A DNA stretch of 64,000 nucleotides from Streptosporangium violaceochromogenes (GCF_014654615.1 NZ_BNBB01000028.1:1-64000), one strand, 5' to 3'; positions 1-8,549 are shown, counted from the first letter of the stretch. Program-made: numbers and translations. Notes: a model not told the origin generated them from the letters alone.

Positions 1-451
1 CTTAACCTGCAGAAACAGGATCACGCGGAGATCAACTCATACACCACTCCGCTGGACGTGACCCCGTACCGGGGTACCGCGATCAAGCGTTTGCCATGTA
101 CTTCGGCCCAGTACCCCCGACTCCCGGCACCGTCCGCCCCCTGGTCCCGTCCGCATCCTTCACAAGAGGACGGGCCGGGGGGGACCGGCCGGGGCCTGCC
201 GATAGCACCGCCCCCGCTACCGGTAGCACCCCCGCTAGCGCCCCAATCACCGATCTACCAGGCCGTTAGCAGATAGCACCCCTCCGGCGGAAACCCTCGA
301 AACCGGCCGTAGAGCACCCCTCACCCCTCTGGCGCCCGCTGCTACCACCCGCGCCAACCAGCGTCACTTTCGTCACGTCCAAAGCGGCCCCGGCCCACCG
401 GCCAAAGCAGCGCCGGGGCCGCACCCCCTTTCCAAAGGAGGCACACCCATC
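1..451. repeat. Non-coding stretch with iteron-like repeats upstream of the excisionase gene
   Basis: No convincing gene is visible here. Between 203 and 320 there are degenerate copies of a TAGCACC(C)-type unit, at about 203, 224, 274 and (as AGAGCACCCC) 311. The first two are followed by CGCTA. Such arrays are typical of Xis-binding arms or replication iterons of integrative elements, and their position just upstream of xis fits. Function is inference. Confidence 0.4.
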
Positions 452-664
452 ATGACCGTCACCCCGGCCGAACCGCTCAACGAGATGGAGCTGTACCGCA
501 TCGGCGACGCCATGCGGCTGCTCAAGCTCAGCCGGACCGTCATCTACGAACAGCTGCGCGTCGGCCGTCTGCGCTCGGTCCGCCAGGGCCGCGCCCGGCG
601 CATCCCCCCGTCCGCGATCCGCGACTACATCGCCCTTCTGGAGCGAGAAGCGGGGGCCGCCTGA
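452..664 (+). CDS. xis: Excisionase-type small DNA-binding protein
   Basis: 70-residue protein. The central stretch (about residues 16-62) has the MerR/excisionase winged-helix signature: an IGDAMRLLKLSRTVIYEQL helix-turn-helix, then GRLRSVRQGRARRIP, the beta-hairpin wing typical of helix_turn_helix_17 excisionases. A strong AAAGGAGG Shine-Dalgarno lies about 10 bases before the ATG. The stop overlaps the next gene (TGATG), and the integrase follows in the same operon. The expected role is to bind arm sites and direct the adjacent integrase toward excision of the element from tRNA-Thr. The family assignment is good; the excision role is inferred from context. Confidence 0.85.
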   Translation: MTVTPAEPLNEMELYRIGDAMRLLKLSRTVIYEQLRVGRLRSVRQGRARRIPPSAIRDYIALLEREAGAA

Positions 665-1098
665 TGCCCGGCTCCGACGACCGCGACCTGTTCGACTGGC
701 TGACCGTCCCGGAGATCCTGGCAGACCTGGACGTTCCCTTGGAGGACTGGCAGGAATGGGAGGCCACCGGGCAGGCCCCGTCCGGGGTCGTCTTCCCGGA
801 CGGGCAGATCCGTATCAGCCGTCTGGCCTATGACCGGTGGCTGGACCAGCTTCCCCGCTACTCGGCTCCGCTCGCCGACACCGAGACCGCCCTTGGTGCG
901 GTTCGTCACGCGATCCGGCACGCCGGGCAGCGGGGCATCAGCCGCGCCGAGTTGTGCGAGCTGTTCTGCGATCACCTCACCGAAAGCGCGGTGGATGACG
1001 CCTTGAGCGCACTCGTCAAGGCGGGGTGCTGCATCCCGGCGACCATCACGGCCAACGGCCACGCCATCACCCGCTACCGCTACTGGGGGCCGCAGTGA
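664..1098 (+). CDS. Small hypothetical protein between xis and int
   Basis: 144 residues, unrecognised beyond context. The N-terminal part resembles an excisionase-like or HTH module (LTVPEILADLDVPLEDWQEW, then a substrate-like GVVFPDGQIRISR segment). The C-terminal part (about residues 75-140) looks like a winged helix, with AIRHAGQRGISRAELCEL and LVKAGCCIP. It overlaps xis by one base and int by four (GTGA), so the three genes are translationally coupled. A DNA-binding accessory role in integration or replication is plausible but unproven. Confidence 0.7.
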   Translation: MPGSDDRDLFDWLTVPEILADLDVPLEDWQEWEATGQAPSGVVFPDGQIRISRLAYDRWLDQLPRYSAPLADTETALGAVRHAIRHAGQRGISRAELCELFCDHLTESAVDDALSALVKAGCCIPATITANGHAITRYRYWGPQ

Positions 1099-2246
1099 CC
1101 AAGCGACGCAGCCGCGGGGACGGCGGCCTGCACTGGGATGAGAAGCGGCAACGCTGGATCGCCACGGCCAGTCTCGGCTACAGCCCCGACGGCAAGCGCA
1201 TCACCAAACGCGGAAGCGGCAAGACCAAGACCGAGGCGAAAGCCAAGCTCAAGGAGGTGCTTCGCGACTACGAAGACGGCCTTGCCATCGCGCCGGCGGA
1301 TTACGCCGTCACGCACGCGGTGAACGACTGGCTTACCTACGAGCTGAGCCATCGGGACAAGAGCACCCGTGAGACCGGCGCCATCATGGCTCGAACTCAC
1401 ATCATCCCGGGCCTGGGCGTCCGGAAGGTGCGCGACCTCAGCGCGGATGATGTGGACAAGTGGCTCTTGGAGAAGGCCAAGAGCCACAGCACCAGCACGC
1501 TACGGCTGATGCACTCTTGCCTGAACCGGGCGATCAAGCGCGCCATGGCCCGCGACAAGGTGAAGCGGAACGTCGTGGCCCTGTGCAAGGTCCCGCCGGG
1601 GCAGGGGGGACGCCCGTCGAAGTCGCTGACGCTCGCCCAGGCGGAAGCCGTGCTCAAGGCGTCCGAGGGCAACCGGCTGCATGCCTACATCGTGCTGTCC
1701 CTGCTGACCGGCGCGCGCACTGAGGAGCTGCGGGGGCTGAGGTGGGATCACGTGGACCTGATTGGAGACCCGAGAGCGGACCCGGCCGTCCCGCCGTACA
1801 TGGCCGTGTGGCGCTCGGTCCGCGCGAGCGGAGACACCAAGACGCGGAAGTCCCGGCGCACGCTGGCCCTACCTCAGCGATGCGTGGACGCTTTGCTCTG
1901 GCAGCGTGAACAGCAGGCCAAGGAGCGCGAGACCGCCGGGGAACGCTGGGAGGGTCACGGCCTGGTCTTCGCCTCAACAGTCGGCACCCCGTTGGACGCG
2001 GCCAACGTTCGGCGAGGCTTCCGGCAGGCTCTCAGAGCAACCGACTTGGACCCCGGCCAATGGGCACCCCGCGAGCTTCGACACAGCTTCGTGTCGCTGC
2101 TCTCAGACAGTGGTGTCCCCCTGGAGGAGATCTCCCGGTTGGTCGGTCACCGCAGCACAGCCGTAACCGAGCTGGTCTACCGGAAGCAGATCCGGCCTGT
2201 TCTCCAGAGCGGCGCGACCGCCATGGATCGCATCTTCGGGACGTGA
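1095..2246 (+). CDS. int: Tyrosine recombinase/integrase of a tRNA-Thr-integrated element
   Basis: 383-residue phage-type integrase. A basic N-terminal arm-binding segment (GLHWDEKRQRWIATASLGY, KRITKRGSGKTK) is followed by a core-binding SAM-like domain (about residues 75-165). The catalytic domain shows TGARTEELRGLRW (first catalytic Arg), PRELRHSFVSLLSDSG (HxxR box) and GHRSTAVTELVYRKQIRP (His and nucleophile Tyr). The GTG at 1095 is preferred because it overlaps the previous stop (GTGA); a longer in-frame reading to 1026 lies inside the upstream gene. The gene ends 73 bp from the 3' end of tRNA-Thr, the usual place for an integrase beside its attachment site. Confidence 0.95.
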   Translation: MTKRRSRGDGGLHWDEKRQRWIATASLGYSPDGKRITKRGSGKTKTEAKAKLKEVLRDYEDGLAIAPADYAVTHAVNDWLTYELSHRDKSTRETGAIMARTHIIPGLGVRKVRDLSADDVDKWLLEKAKSHSTSTLRLMHSCLNRAIKRAMARDKVKRNVVALCKVPPGQGGRPSKSLTLAQAEAVLKASEGNRLHAYIVLSLLTGARTEELRGLRWDHVDLIGDPRADPAVPPYMAVWRSVRASGDTKTRKSRRTLALPQRCVDALLWQREQQAKERETAGERWEGHGLVFASTVGTPLDAANVRRGFRQALRATDLDPGQWAPRELRHSFVSLLSDSGVPLEEISRLVGHRSTAVTELVYRKQIRPVLQSGATAMDRIFGT

Positions 2247-2277
2247 TCCGGGAACCTTAGTAACGCAATTAAACACG

Positions 2278-2312
2278 CAGAAGCCCCCTACGGTCGCCGT
2301 AGGGGGCTTCTG
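2278..2312. terminator. Perfect 16-bp-stem hairpin between integrase and tRNA-Thr
   Basis: The arm CAGAAGCCCCCTACGG at 2278-2293 pairs perfectly with 2297-2312 around a TCG loop. It lies between the convergent int and tRNA-Thr genes and would terminate transcription from both sides. No U-tract is needed in high-GC actinomycetes. Confidence 0.8.
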
Positions 2313-2319
2313 AGCTGGA

Positions 2320-2392
2320 GCCGCCTTGGGGAATCGAACCCCAGACCCCTTCATTACGAGTGAAGTGCTCTGGCCGACTGAGCTAAGGCGGC
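2320..2392 (-). tRNA. tRNA-Thr (CGT anticodon)
   Basis: Read on the minus strand, the 73 bases fold into a full cloverleaf: acceptor stem GCCGCCT/AGGCGGC, D arm TAGCTCAGTCGG, anticodon loop CTCGTAA with anticodon CGT, and T arm GGGGTTCGATTCCCC. CCA is not encoded. The 3' end faces the integrase, so this is the likely attachment site of the element on the left. Confidence 0.95.
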
Positions 2393-2515
2393 GTGCCACA
2401 CGTGATCCGCGCGGCACCTAGCAGTCTACAGGCTTTCCGGGGCTTCCCGCGCCCCGGAGCGCCCCAAAGTGCACCGGAGCACCCGGAGCACCCGGAGCAC
2501 CTGAAGCGCCCCGGG

Positions 2516-3997
2516 CTAGCCGATCTTCGGGCAGCGGACGCCGTCCTTGGGGACCTTGAGGTCGATGAGGTAGTCGTCGACCAGGCGGTCCACGCAGGCC
2601 GAGCCGGTCCGGTAGGCGGTGTGGCCGTCGCCGTCGAAGTCGACCAGGACGCCTGAGGAGAGCTGACCGGCCAGGGACTCGGCCCAGGCGTACGGCGTGG
2701 CCGGGTCACGCTCGGTGCCGACGACCATGATGGGGGCGGCGCCGGAGGCGTCGATCTTCTCCTGGGGGGCCGCCTTGACCGGCCAGTAGGCGCAGGGCAG
2801 CGATCCCCACATGACGTACGGGCCGAACACCGGCGCCTGGCGGGTGGAGTCGCGGGCCGCCGCGGCGAAGGCCGAGGCGGTGCGGGGAAAGCGGCCGTCG
2901 ACGCAGTTGACGGCCATGTTGGCCTCTGTCTGGTTGGAGTAGGTGCCGTCCGAACGGCGGTCGACCAGCAGGTCGGCCATGCTCAGGAGCACGGTCCCGT
3001 CGCCTTTCAGCGCCTCGCCGAGCGCCCGGCGCAGGATGGGCCAGGCCTGCCGGTTGTAGAGGGGGGCGACCAGGCCGAAGGCGGCCCACGCCTCGCCGAT
3101 CCGGCGGCCTCCGCCGGCTTTGCCGGTCAGGGCTTTCCGGTCCGCGCCGTGGAGCAGGTTCGTGATCTGTTCGCGGGCGGAGGCCACCGGGCCGCGCAAG
3201 GGGCAGTCGTCGGCTCTGAGGCAGTCTTCGAGGAACGCGTCGAGCGCCACCTCGAAGCCGCGGGCCTGGGTGGCGTTGAGCTCCAGCGGGGGCAGGGAGG
3301 GGTCCACGGCGCCGTCGAGGACGAGGGCCCGGACACGCTTGGGGAACAGGTCGGCGTAGACCGCGCCGAGTTGCGTGCCGTACGACTTGCCGAGGTAGGT
3401 GAGGCGCTCTTCGCCGAGGGCCGCGCGCAGCAGGTCCATGTCGCGGGCGGCGTCGGCGGTGCCGACGTGCGGGAGAAGCCTGCCGGAGCGGGCCTGGCAG
3501 CCGTCGGCGAACCGGCGCGCGCCCTCCTCCAGCTCGGTGATCTCGGCCGGTGAGTCGGGGGAGGTGTCCAGACCGATGTAGGCGTCCAGCGCACCCGGCG
3601 ACAGGCAGCGCACGGGCGAGGACTCGCCGACTCCGCGCGGGTCGAACCCCACCACGTCGAAACGGGTCCGCACGGCCTCGCTGACCACCGAGCTCGCGTT
3701 GCGGGCGTAGTCGATCCCGGAGGCGCCGGGCCCGCCCGGGTTGAGAAGGATCGAGCCGATACGGTCCCCGGTGGCCGGGAGCCGGATCACGCTGATCTGG
3801 ATCCGCTCACCGTCCGGTCTGTCGTGATCGAGAGGCACGGCGAGCTTCGCGCACTCGAATCCGTCGCCGCAGCCGGTCCAGGCGAGCGGCGCCCTGGGCT
3901 TGCCGGTCCGGGGGGAGGCCCCGGCGCCGGCGTCACCGCAGGCCGTCGCGAACAGCAGCAGTGCCGCGAGGGCGGCGGCTGTACGGCAGAGTCTCAC
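2516..3997 (-). CDS. Secreted tripeptidyl-peptidase-like alpha/beta-hydrolase lipoprotein
   Basis: About 493 residues. From the GTG at 3997 the N-terminus is a lipoprotein signal (RLCRTAAALAALLLF with an ATAC lipobox), so the mature protein should be anchored outside the membrane. The oxyanion region is LLNPGGPGASG, the nucleophile elbow is GKSYGTQLG, the acid lies in VVGTERDPATPY and the His in DGDGHTAYR. This is the Streptomyces tripeptidyl aminopeptidase (SlpD/E/Tap) architecture, with the C-terminal TAP-like domain closed by conserved cysteines. It probably trims peptides from the N-terminus outside the cell. A GTG at 4069 would add 24 residues, but the GGAG upstream of 3997 and the signal peptide favour 3997. 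Confidence 0.88.
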   Translation of the reverse strand: MRLCRTAAALAALLLFATACGDAGAGASPRTGKPRAPLAWTGCGDGFECAKLAVPLDHDRPDGERIQISVIRLPATGDRIGSILLNPGGPGASGIDYARNASSVVSEAVRTRFDVVGFDPRGVGESSPVRCLSPGALDAYIGLDTSPDSPAEITELEEGARRFADGCQARSGRLLPHVGTADAARDMDLLRAALGEERLTYLGKSYGTQLGAVYADLFPKRVRALVLDGAVDPSLPPLELNATQARGFEVALDAFLEDCLRADDCPLRGPVASAREQITNLLHGADRKALTGKAGGGRRIGEAWAAFGLVAPLYNRQAWPILRRALGEALKGDGTVLLSMADLLVDRRSDGTYSNQTEANMAVNCVDGRFPRTASAFAAAARDSTRQAPVFGPYVMWGSLPCAYWPVKAAPQEKIDASGAAPIMVVGTERDPATPYAWAESLAGQLSSGVLVDFDGDGHTAYRTGSACVDRLVDDYLIDLKVPKDGVRCPKIG

Positions 3998-4060
3998 GCC
4001 TTGTCCGCTCCAAGGGTTGGGCACGGCCGGGGAGCCGGGCCGCGCGGGGTGGCTTGGCGG

Positions 4061-4092
4061 GTCGTGCACCGGTGGCGTCGTGCACCGGTGGC
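4061..4092. promoter_or_regulatory. Tandem 16-bp repeat with palindromic cores, candidate operator
   Basis: GTCGTGCACCGGTGGC occurs twice head-to-tail (4061-4076 and 4077-4092). Each copy contains the palindrome CACCGGTG. It lies in the divergent region between the peptidase start (3997) and the Crp-family gene (4361), which fits a two-site operator. No regulator is assigned. Confidence 0.4.
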
Positions 4093-4360
4093 ATCGTACG
4101 CCTCCGGGAAGAGGCGGCCGTGACGGCAGGGGTTCGGGAGAGGGGAGGTGCTGAGCGGGCGGAAGTCGGCGATCCGTCGCCGGACCGGCCCCGCGCCGCG
4201 TGAACGCCTCCGCACGACGTATCCCCGGATTCAGGAGATAACCACGAAACCGCCTCCTGCGGGCGGGTCATCCTCAATTCTAGAGCGTACCCTCTCCTCA
4301 ATCACCAAGAAACGCCGCCATCAGACACAAAGCAGGTATATCCCCCAAAAAGGAGACGTC

Positions 4361-5173
4361 TTGCATAAAGCAATGTTTAGCCACAAATCAGGACACTCTT
4401 GGCCGGCGGGAACCCTGATGGCGGGCCTCGACGACAGCGCGCGCGGAGCACTTCTCGCATTGGGGAAACCCCAGCCTCACCAGGCCGGATCGATCCTGAT
4501 CCGGCAGGGCGACCCGCAGCGCGATCATGTTCTCCTGCTCCGGTCCGTCCGGCCCGGGGTGTCCGCCTGCGCCAAGGTCACCGCGGCTCTCGACAACGGC
4601 GTCGAAGTGCTGCTCGGCGTGAGGGTGAGTGGCGACATCGTGGGCGAAATGGCCGTGCTCCAAGGGGTGGACCGTTCGGCGACGGTCACGGCCTGCACCC
4701 CCATGCTGGCCTTCCGGATACCGGCGGGCTCCTTCCTCTCCTGCCTCAACGAGCATCCGCGGTCGTGGCCCGCCCTGGCCTCCATGATCGCACGGCGGCT
4801 GGACTGGGCCAACCGGCGGATCCTCGACCTCGCCGCGTTCGACGTCCCCATGCGACTGATACGGGTTCTCAGTGAGGTGGCGGCCCGCCACGGGGTCGCG
4901 GTCGACGGCGGGACGGATCTCGGCGTACGGCTGTCGCAGCCGGAGCTGGGGCGGCTGATCGGCGCCAAGGAGGCCGCGGTGAGCAAGGCGGTCCGCACGC
5001 TCAAGGAGAACGGGTTACTGAGGATCGAGTACCGGCGAGTGATCATCACGGACTTGGAGAGGCTGCGCGCGTTCGGCGCCGGGAATCGGGCATCGCCCCA
5101 TCGCGGCGAGCATCGTACGGCGAAGCACACGGCGGAGGACCGGTCCGGCCAGGACGTCATCGCGGGAATGTGA
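4361..5173 (+). CDS. Crp/Fnr-family transcriptional regulator (cassette copy 1)
   Basis: 270 residues from a TTG start. AAGGAG at 4350-4355 sits five bases before this TTG, whereas the next in-frame ATG (4373) is too far from it. The N-terminal half is a cyclic-nucleotide-binding-type jelly roll (AGSILIRQGDPQRDHVLLL, then SGDIVGEMAVLQGVDRSATVTA). A long helix leads to a Crp-type winged helix (LSQPELGRLIGAKEAAVSKAVRTLKENGL). It lies on the same strand as the four-gene set beginning at 5748. A second Crp-type regulator occupies the same position in cassette copy 2, so it probably controls the cassette. Whether it binds a nucleotide is unknown. Confidence 0.85.
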   Translation: MHKAMFSHKSGHSWPAGTLMAGLDDSARGALLALGKPQPHQAGSILIRQGDPQRDHVLLLRSVRPGVSACAKVTAALDNGVEVLLGVRVSGDIVGEMAVLQGVDRSATVTACTPMLAFRIPAGSFLSCLNEHPRSWPALASMIARRLDWANRRILDLAAFDVPMRLIRVLSEVAARHGVAVDGGTDLGVRLSQPELGRLIGAKEAAVSKAVRTLKENGLLRIEYRRVIITDLERLRAFGAGNRASPHRGEHRTAKHTAEDRSGQDVIAGM

Positions 5174-5747
5174 CACCCGGCCGTCTGAGCCGGGAGACCT
5201 CACCGTCCCCCCTCCACACCCCTTCCCGGGAACCCTCGGGAGGCACGGGCACCGTCCGACGCCCGCCCCCGGCGCCCCCGTTTCCCGTACGACCTCGTCC
5301 ACGAGGTACGCGGAACGCCCTAACCAGGCGACATCCGGCTGCGACAGGATCTCCCCGAACCGCTCTCCGCGGAATCCACCGTCACAGCGAGGCCCGTTTC
5401 CACGATTATGATCGTTACGGATTCCCCGTGGAACGTGACAAAGACATCCGCCTTCGCGCCGGAATTCTCTCCATATTTCTAGAAATATCACTCTCGGCTG
5501 ATCAATCAATCGCCCCCTGCGCCCCGCAAGATATTTCACAGGTTCAATGTAACATTTCTCCCTTTATCTCAAGGCCTCCTCAAAAAGTTGTAAGTCGCGG
5601 CAGGAGTATGGATTAATACGCCCTGGGTCCTATCGCCCGCGTTTGGCAGGATCACATCCCCTATCAGAAGGGGATCCGGCCTCTTGGGCTGCCCTCATAC
5701 TGAGGGCTTCAGCCGACATCGGTAACAGAAAGCAAGAAACCGGAATT
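5174..5747. promoter_or_regulatory. 574-bp AT-richer intergenic region with a 16-bp perfect palindrome
   Basis: No gene is seen. A short hairpin (CCCGGC/GCCGGG, 5176-5194) follows the crp stop. The stretch around 5400-5620 is unusually AT-rich for this genome and contains the perfect palindrome ATATTTCTAGAAATAT at 5473-5488. There is also an ATCCCC/GGGGAT inverted repeat at 5656-5675. These are candidate operator and promoter elements for the cassette genes that follow; no binding protein is assigned. Confidence 0.5.
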
Positions 5748-6479
5748 ATGGAAAACAACTACTTCCAGCGTGCCCTGATCATGTCGAGTGACCTGAGAGG
5801 CTACGGGCAGGGTACCGACAGGCGGCACGAGATCATGCAGCGGAACTTCGTGGACCTTCACGCGACGGCCGCCGTGGCCGCGGGGCTCGACCGCGAAAGC
5901 TGGGAGATCCAACCCGGGGGTGACGGCGAGCTCGCGATCCTGCCGGCGAGCGAGTCCGAGCCGCGCGTCGTCGACACCTACATGCGAGCCCTTCACCAGG
6001 ATCTCGTCCGCCGCAACAGCGTGCTCGCGCCGGACGAGCGCCTCCGGCTCAGGGTGGCCCTCGCCTTCGGCACCGCCTATCCGTCCGCGAACGGATACGC
6101 CGGCCAGGCCGTGGTCGAGGCGAGCCGCCTGGTCGCCTGGCAGCCGCTCAAAGAGATCTTCAACGCCAGGGCGGAGGTGAACATCGCCGTCATTCTGTCC
6201 CGGCGGGTCTTCGAGGACGTGGTACTCCAGGAACACACCTCCTACCGGGAGGCCGATTTCCAGAAGGTCATGGTCCGGCGAAAGGAGTTCTCCGGCCTCG
6301 CGTGGGTCTGGGCCCCGGAAATCGACCGCGCGAGCCTGAGCCGCCTGTTCGACCCCGCGGAAACGACGGCCGATCGGCAAAACACCGGGGTGAACGTCTC
6401 CCAGCGGGCAGAAGTGATCACCAATATGCGCGGTCCCGTCGACGCGCGGCGGGCGAACTTCGGAATCAGCCGTCCATGA
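5748..6479 (+). CDS. Class III nucleotidyl cyclase-like protein with C-terminal signalling motif (cassette copy 1)
   Basis: 243 residues. It resembles a class III adenylate/guanylate cyclase catalytic domain. MSSDLRGYG (residues 12-20) fits the first metal-Asp motif, and GGDGELAIL (57-65) fits the GDG motif with the second Asp. GYAGQAVVEASRLV (117-130) aligns with the usual helix carrying the transition-state Asn and Arg, but only the Arg remains. Catalysis is therefore doubtful, and it may bind rather than make a nucleotide. The last 23 residues (221-243) carry a motif almost repeated in the next protein. Its stop overlaps the next start (ATGA). The ATG at 5748 aligns with the start of the copy 2 homologue; an in-frame reading to 5643 has no such support. 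Confidence 0.75.
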   Translation: MENNYFQRALIMSSDLRGYGQGTDRRHEIMQRNFVDLHATAAVAAGLDRESWEIQPGGDGELAILPASESEPRVVDTYMRALHQDLVRRNSVLAPDERLRLRVALAFGTAYPSANGYAGQAVVEASRLVAWQPLKEIFNARAEVNIAVILSRRVFEDVVLQEHTSYREADFQKVMVRRKEFSGLAWVWAPEIDRASLSRLFDPAETTADRQNTGVNVSQRAEVITNMRGPVDARRANFGISRP

Positions 6480-8533
6480 CGCAGCCGGCCCCCCCGAAAG
6501 ACGACGAGCCACGACCGGACGTCCCCGCCGAACCCCCGCCGGACGACCCCCGGCCGGCGGTCTCGGAAGAGGCGGACGCCGACGACTTCAACGAGGACGC
6601 CCTCGGCCAGACGGCCACCGTGATCAACAACTTCTTCGCCGCGGTCGACGCGCGGAAATCGGCCTTCGGCATCGCCGGAGAGGCGACGACCCGATCGTTG
6701 TCGGGGCGGCTCGACCGGAAAGAGGTCGAACACGCGCTCAGGCACTTCGTCAGGCCTTCCGGCTTCGCCGGGGCCACGGCGATCCTGCGCGAGCGGCACC
6801 TGGTCGTCCTTGTCGGGAACGAGGGCATCGGGAAGCGGACGAGCGGGACGGCTCTCCTCGGCGAGGTCGACGCCTTCGCGGACAGGATCGTGGTCTTCCC
6901 TCCCGATCGCGATCTGGACGATCTGCTGTCCACCTCGTTCAAGGAGAACCGCGTCTACCTCATCCACGACTGGATCGAGGGCCGGACGGCGACGAGCGTA
7001 CGGCGCTTCGCCCTCGAAGCGCTGAGCGCCAGGCTGGCACACGCGCGGGCCCATCTGGTGATCACTCTCACCCGTGCCCAGGCGCACCCCGAGCTGAAGG
7101 CGTTCGAGATCGGCTGGGAGCCGCCGGACCCGCTGAGCCTGCTTGAGGCGCACCTGGGCGCGGACCGTCTCCCGTCCGGGGAGACCGGCGGCCTGGAGCA
7201 CGTCGCCGAGATCCACTCCCCCCGGCAGATCGTCGAACTGGCCGAGCAACTGCTCAACGGCACCCGGTCCCTCCAGGAGATCCTGGCCGACCTCGGCGGC
7301 GACACCGTCACCCGGTGGTTCGACCGCGAGCCCAAACGCTCCGAGGTGCTGGCCGTCGCCGCCCTCGCCTTCGCGTACGGCATGCCCGAACGCGTTTTCG
7401 AGCGCCTCCTGGTGCGGCTGACGAGCATCGCCGACAAGGTCGAGCGGCAGGGGGTCGAGAGCGAACGGCGTGCCATCGCGGAGGACCTGCCCCGGAGCCG
7501 GAGACTCTGGAACGACGGGCACCCCCTGATCTCCGTGTCGGCCGAGGGCGGGGAGCCCCGGCTGGTCTTCCGCGGCCTGCGCCACCGCGAGCAGGTGATC
7601 ACAAGGCTCTACCTCGATTACGGTTACCGGGTTCTGGAGCCGCTACGCCGGTGGATCCGCGAGCTGGCCAAGGACCTGCCCGACGTCCAGGTCCAGGCCG
7701 CGGCCGGCCTGGCCCTGCTCGCCCGGACGAGACCCGAGGAGGTCAGGGAGTCGTTCCTTGAGCCCTGGGCCGGCGGCTCGGCCCAGGAGCGGCTCACGGC
7801 GGCCAGCACGCTGTCCATGATGTGCGCCGACGACACCACCGCGGTCATCGCCTTCGACACGGCCCTGGGCTGGGTGGAGAACGCCGGGCAACTCCAGGCC
7901 ATGACCGCCGCGCTCGCCTTCGCCGGCGGGCTTTCGATGCGATATCCGGCCGAGACGATCAACTGGCTCTGGTACCTGTCCCTGCGGGGCGTCCGGGTGA
8001 GCAACGTCGCGCGCAGGGCGCTGGCCCTCATGGTGCGGGCGGCGGCCGAGCGGGACGACGCGGCGACGGTCGGGTTGCGCCTGCTGGCCCGGCACCTCGA
8101 CCGCGATCTGCGGGAGGGGGTACGCCCGCAGACGGCTCGGCGAGCCCTCCAGGCCGTGCTGGGCGTGCTGGAGTCCGACCGGCTGGAGCACGAGGAGCCT
8201 CTCATGGCCCGGCTGCTGCTCTCCCAGCCGGCCGGCACCGAGGCGATCGGCACCCTGTGGGCCTGGACCCTGCACAACGCCTACCACCGCGCCGGCGCCG
8301 TCCGCGCGCTCTGCCGTACTCTCCGGCACCTGCAGAACCACGACGGCGCCGTCGCCGCCGCCGAGACGCTCGGGAAGGTGGTGTGGTCGACGCTGCCCGA
8401 GGCCGCGGCGGTGCTGGTCAAACGCGCGATCACCCATGCCTGTGCCGACGCCCCCGTGCGACAGGAACCCCCCTTGGCCAGGGACATCGTCCTCACCCTG
8501 CTCAACGCGGGCCCTCGGCAGAACCACCGATGA
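6476..8533 (+). CDS. STAND-like P-loop NTPase (cassette copy 1)
   Basis: 685 residues. An acidic, proline-rich N-terminus is followed by a short motif at about 46-68 (VINNFFAAVDARKSAFGI), nearly matching the C-terminus of the upstream cyclase-like protein. The P-loop is VGNEGIGKRTSG (113-124), and a probable Walker B is VYLIHDW (160-166). The C-terminal 350 residues are Ala/Leu-rich helices with repeat-like spacing, as in STAND sensor regions. Known STAND proteins are signalling switches that oligomerise on sensing a trigger; that this one does so is inferred. It overlaps the upstream gene (ATGA) and is 16 bp from the next, indicating one transcript. A homologue of 664 residues is at 43404-45398. 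Confidence 0.75.
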   Translation: MTQPAPPKDDEPRPDVPAEPPPDDPRPAVSEEADADDFNEDALGQTATVINNFFAAVDARKSAFGIAGEATTRSLSGRLDRKEVEHALRHFVRPSGFAGATAILRERHLVVLVGNEGIGKRTSGTALLGEVDAFADRIVVFPPDRDLDDLLSTSFKENRVYLIHDWIEGRTATSVRRFALEALSARLAHARAHLVITLTRAQAHPELKAFEIGWEPPDPLSLLEAHLGADRLPSGETGGLEHVAEIHSPRQIVELAEQLLNGTRSLQEILADLGGDTVTRWFDREPKRSEVLAVAALAFAYGMPERVFERLLVRLTSIADKVERQGVESERRAIAEDLPRSRRLWNDGHPLISVSAEGGEPRLVFRGLRHREQVITRLYLDYGYRVLEPLRRWIRELAKDLPDVQVQAAAGLALLARTRPEEVRESFLEPWAGGSAQERLTAASTLSMMCADDTTAVIAFDTALGWVENAGQLQAMTAALAFAGGLSMRYPAETINWLWYLSLRGVRVSNVARRALALMVRAAAERDDAATVGLRLLARHLDRDLREGVRPQTARRALQAVLGVLESDRLEHEEPLMARLLLSQPAGTEAIGTLWAWTLHNAYHRAGAVRALCRTLRHLQNHDGAVAAAETLGKVVWSTLPEAAAVLVKRAITHACADAPVRQEPPLARDIVLTLLNAGPRQNHR

Positions 8534-8549
8534 CACCAAGGAGACATCG

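Noticed and set aside
58..276. Short open frame at the left edge
   Set aside because: Pro/Arg-rich, no start-site support, overlaps the iteron-like repeats.
5643..5747. N-terminal extension of the cyclase-like gene to 5643
   Set aside because: The extension crosses an inverted repeat and has no counterpart in copy 2; the ATG at 5748 aligns with the copy 2 start.
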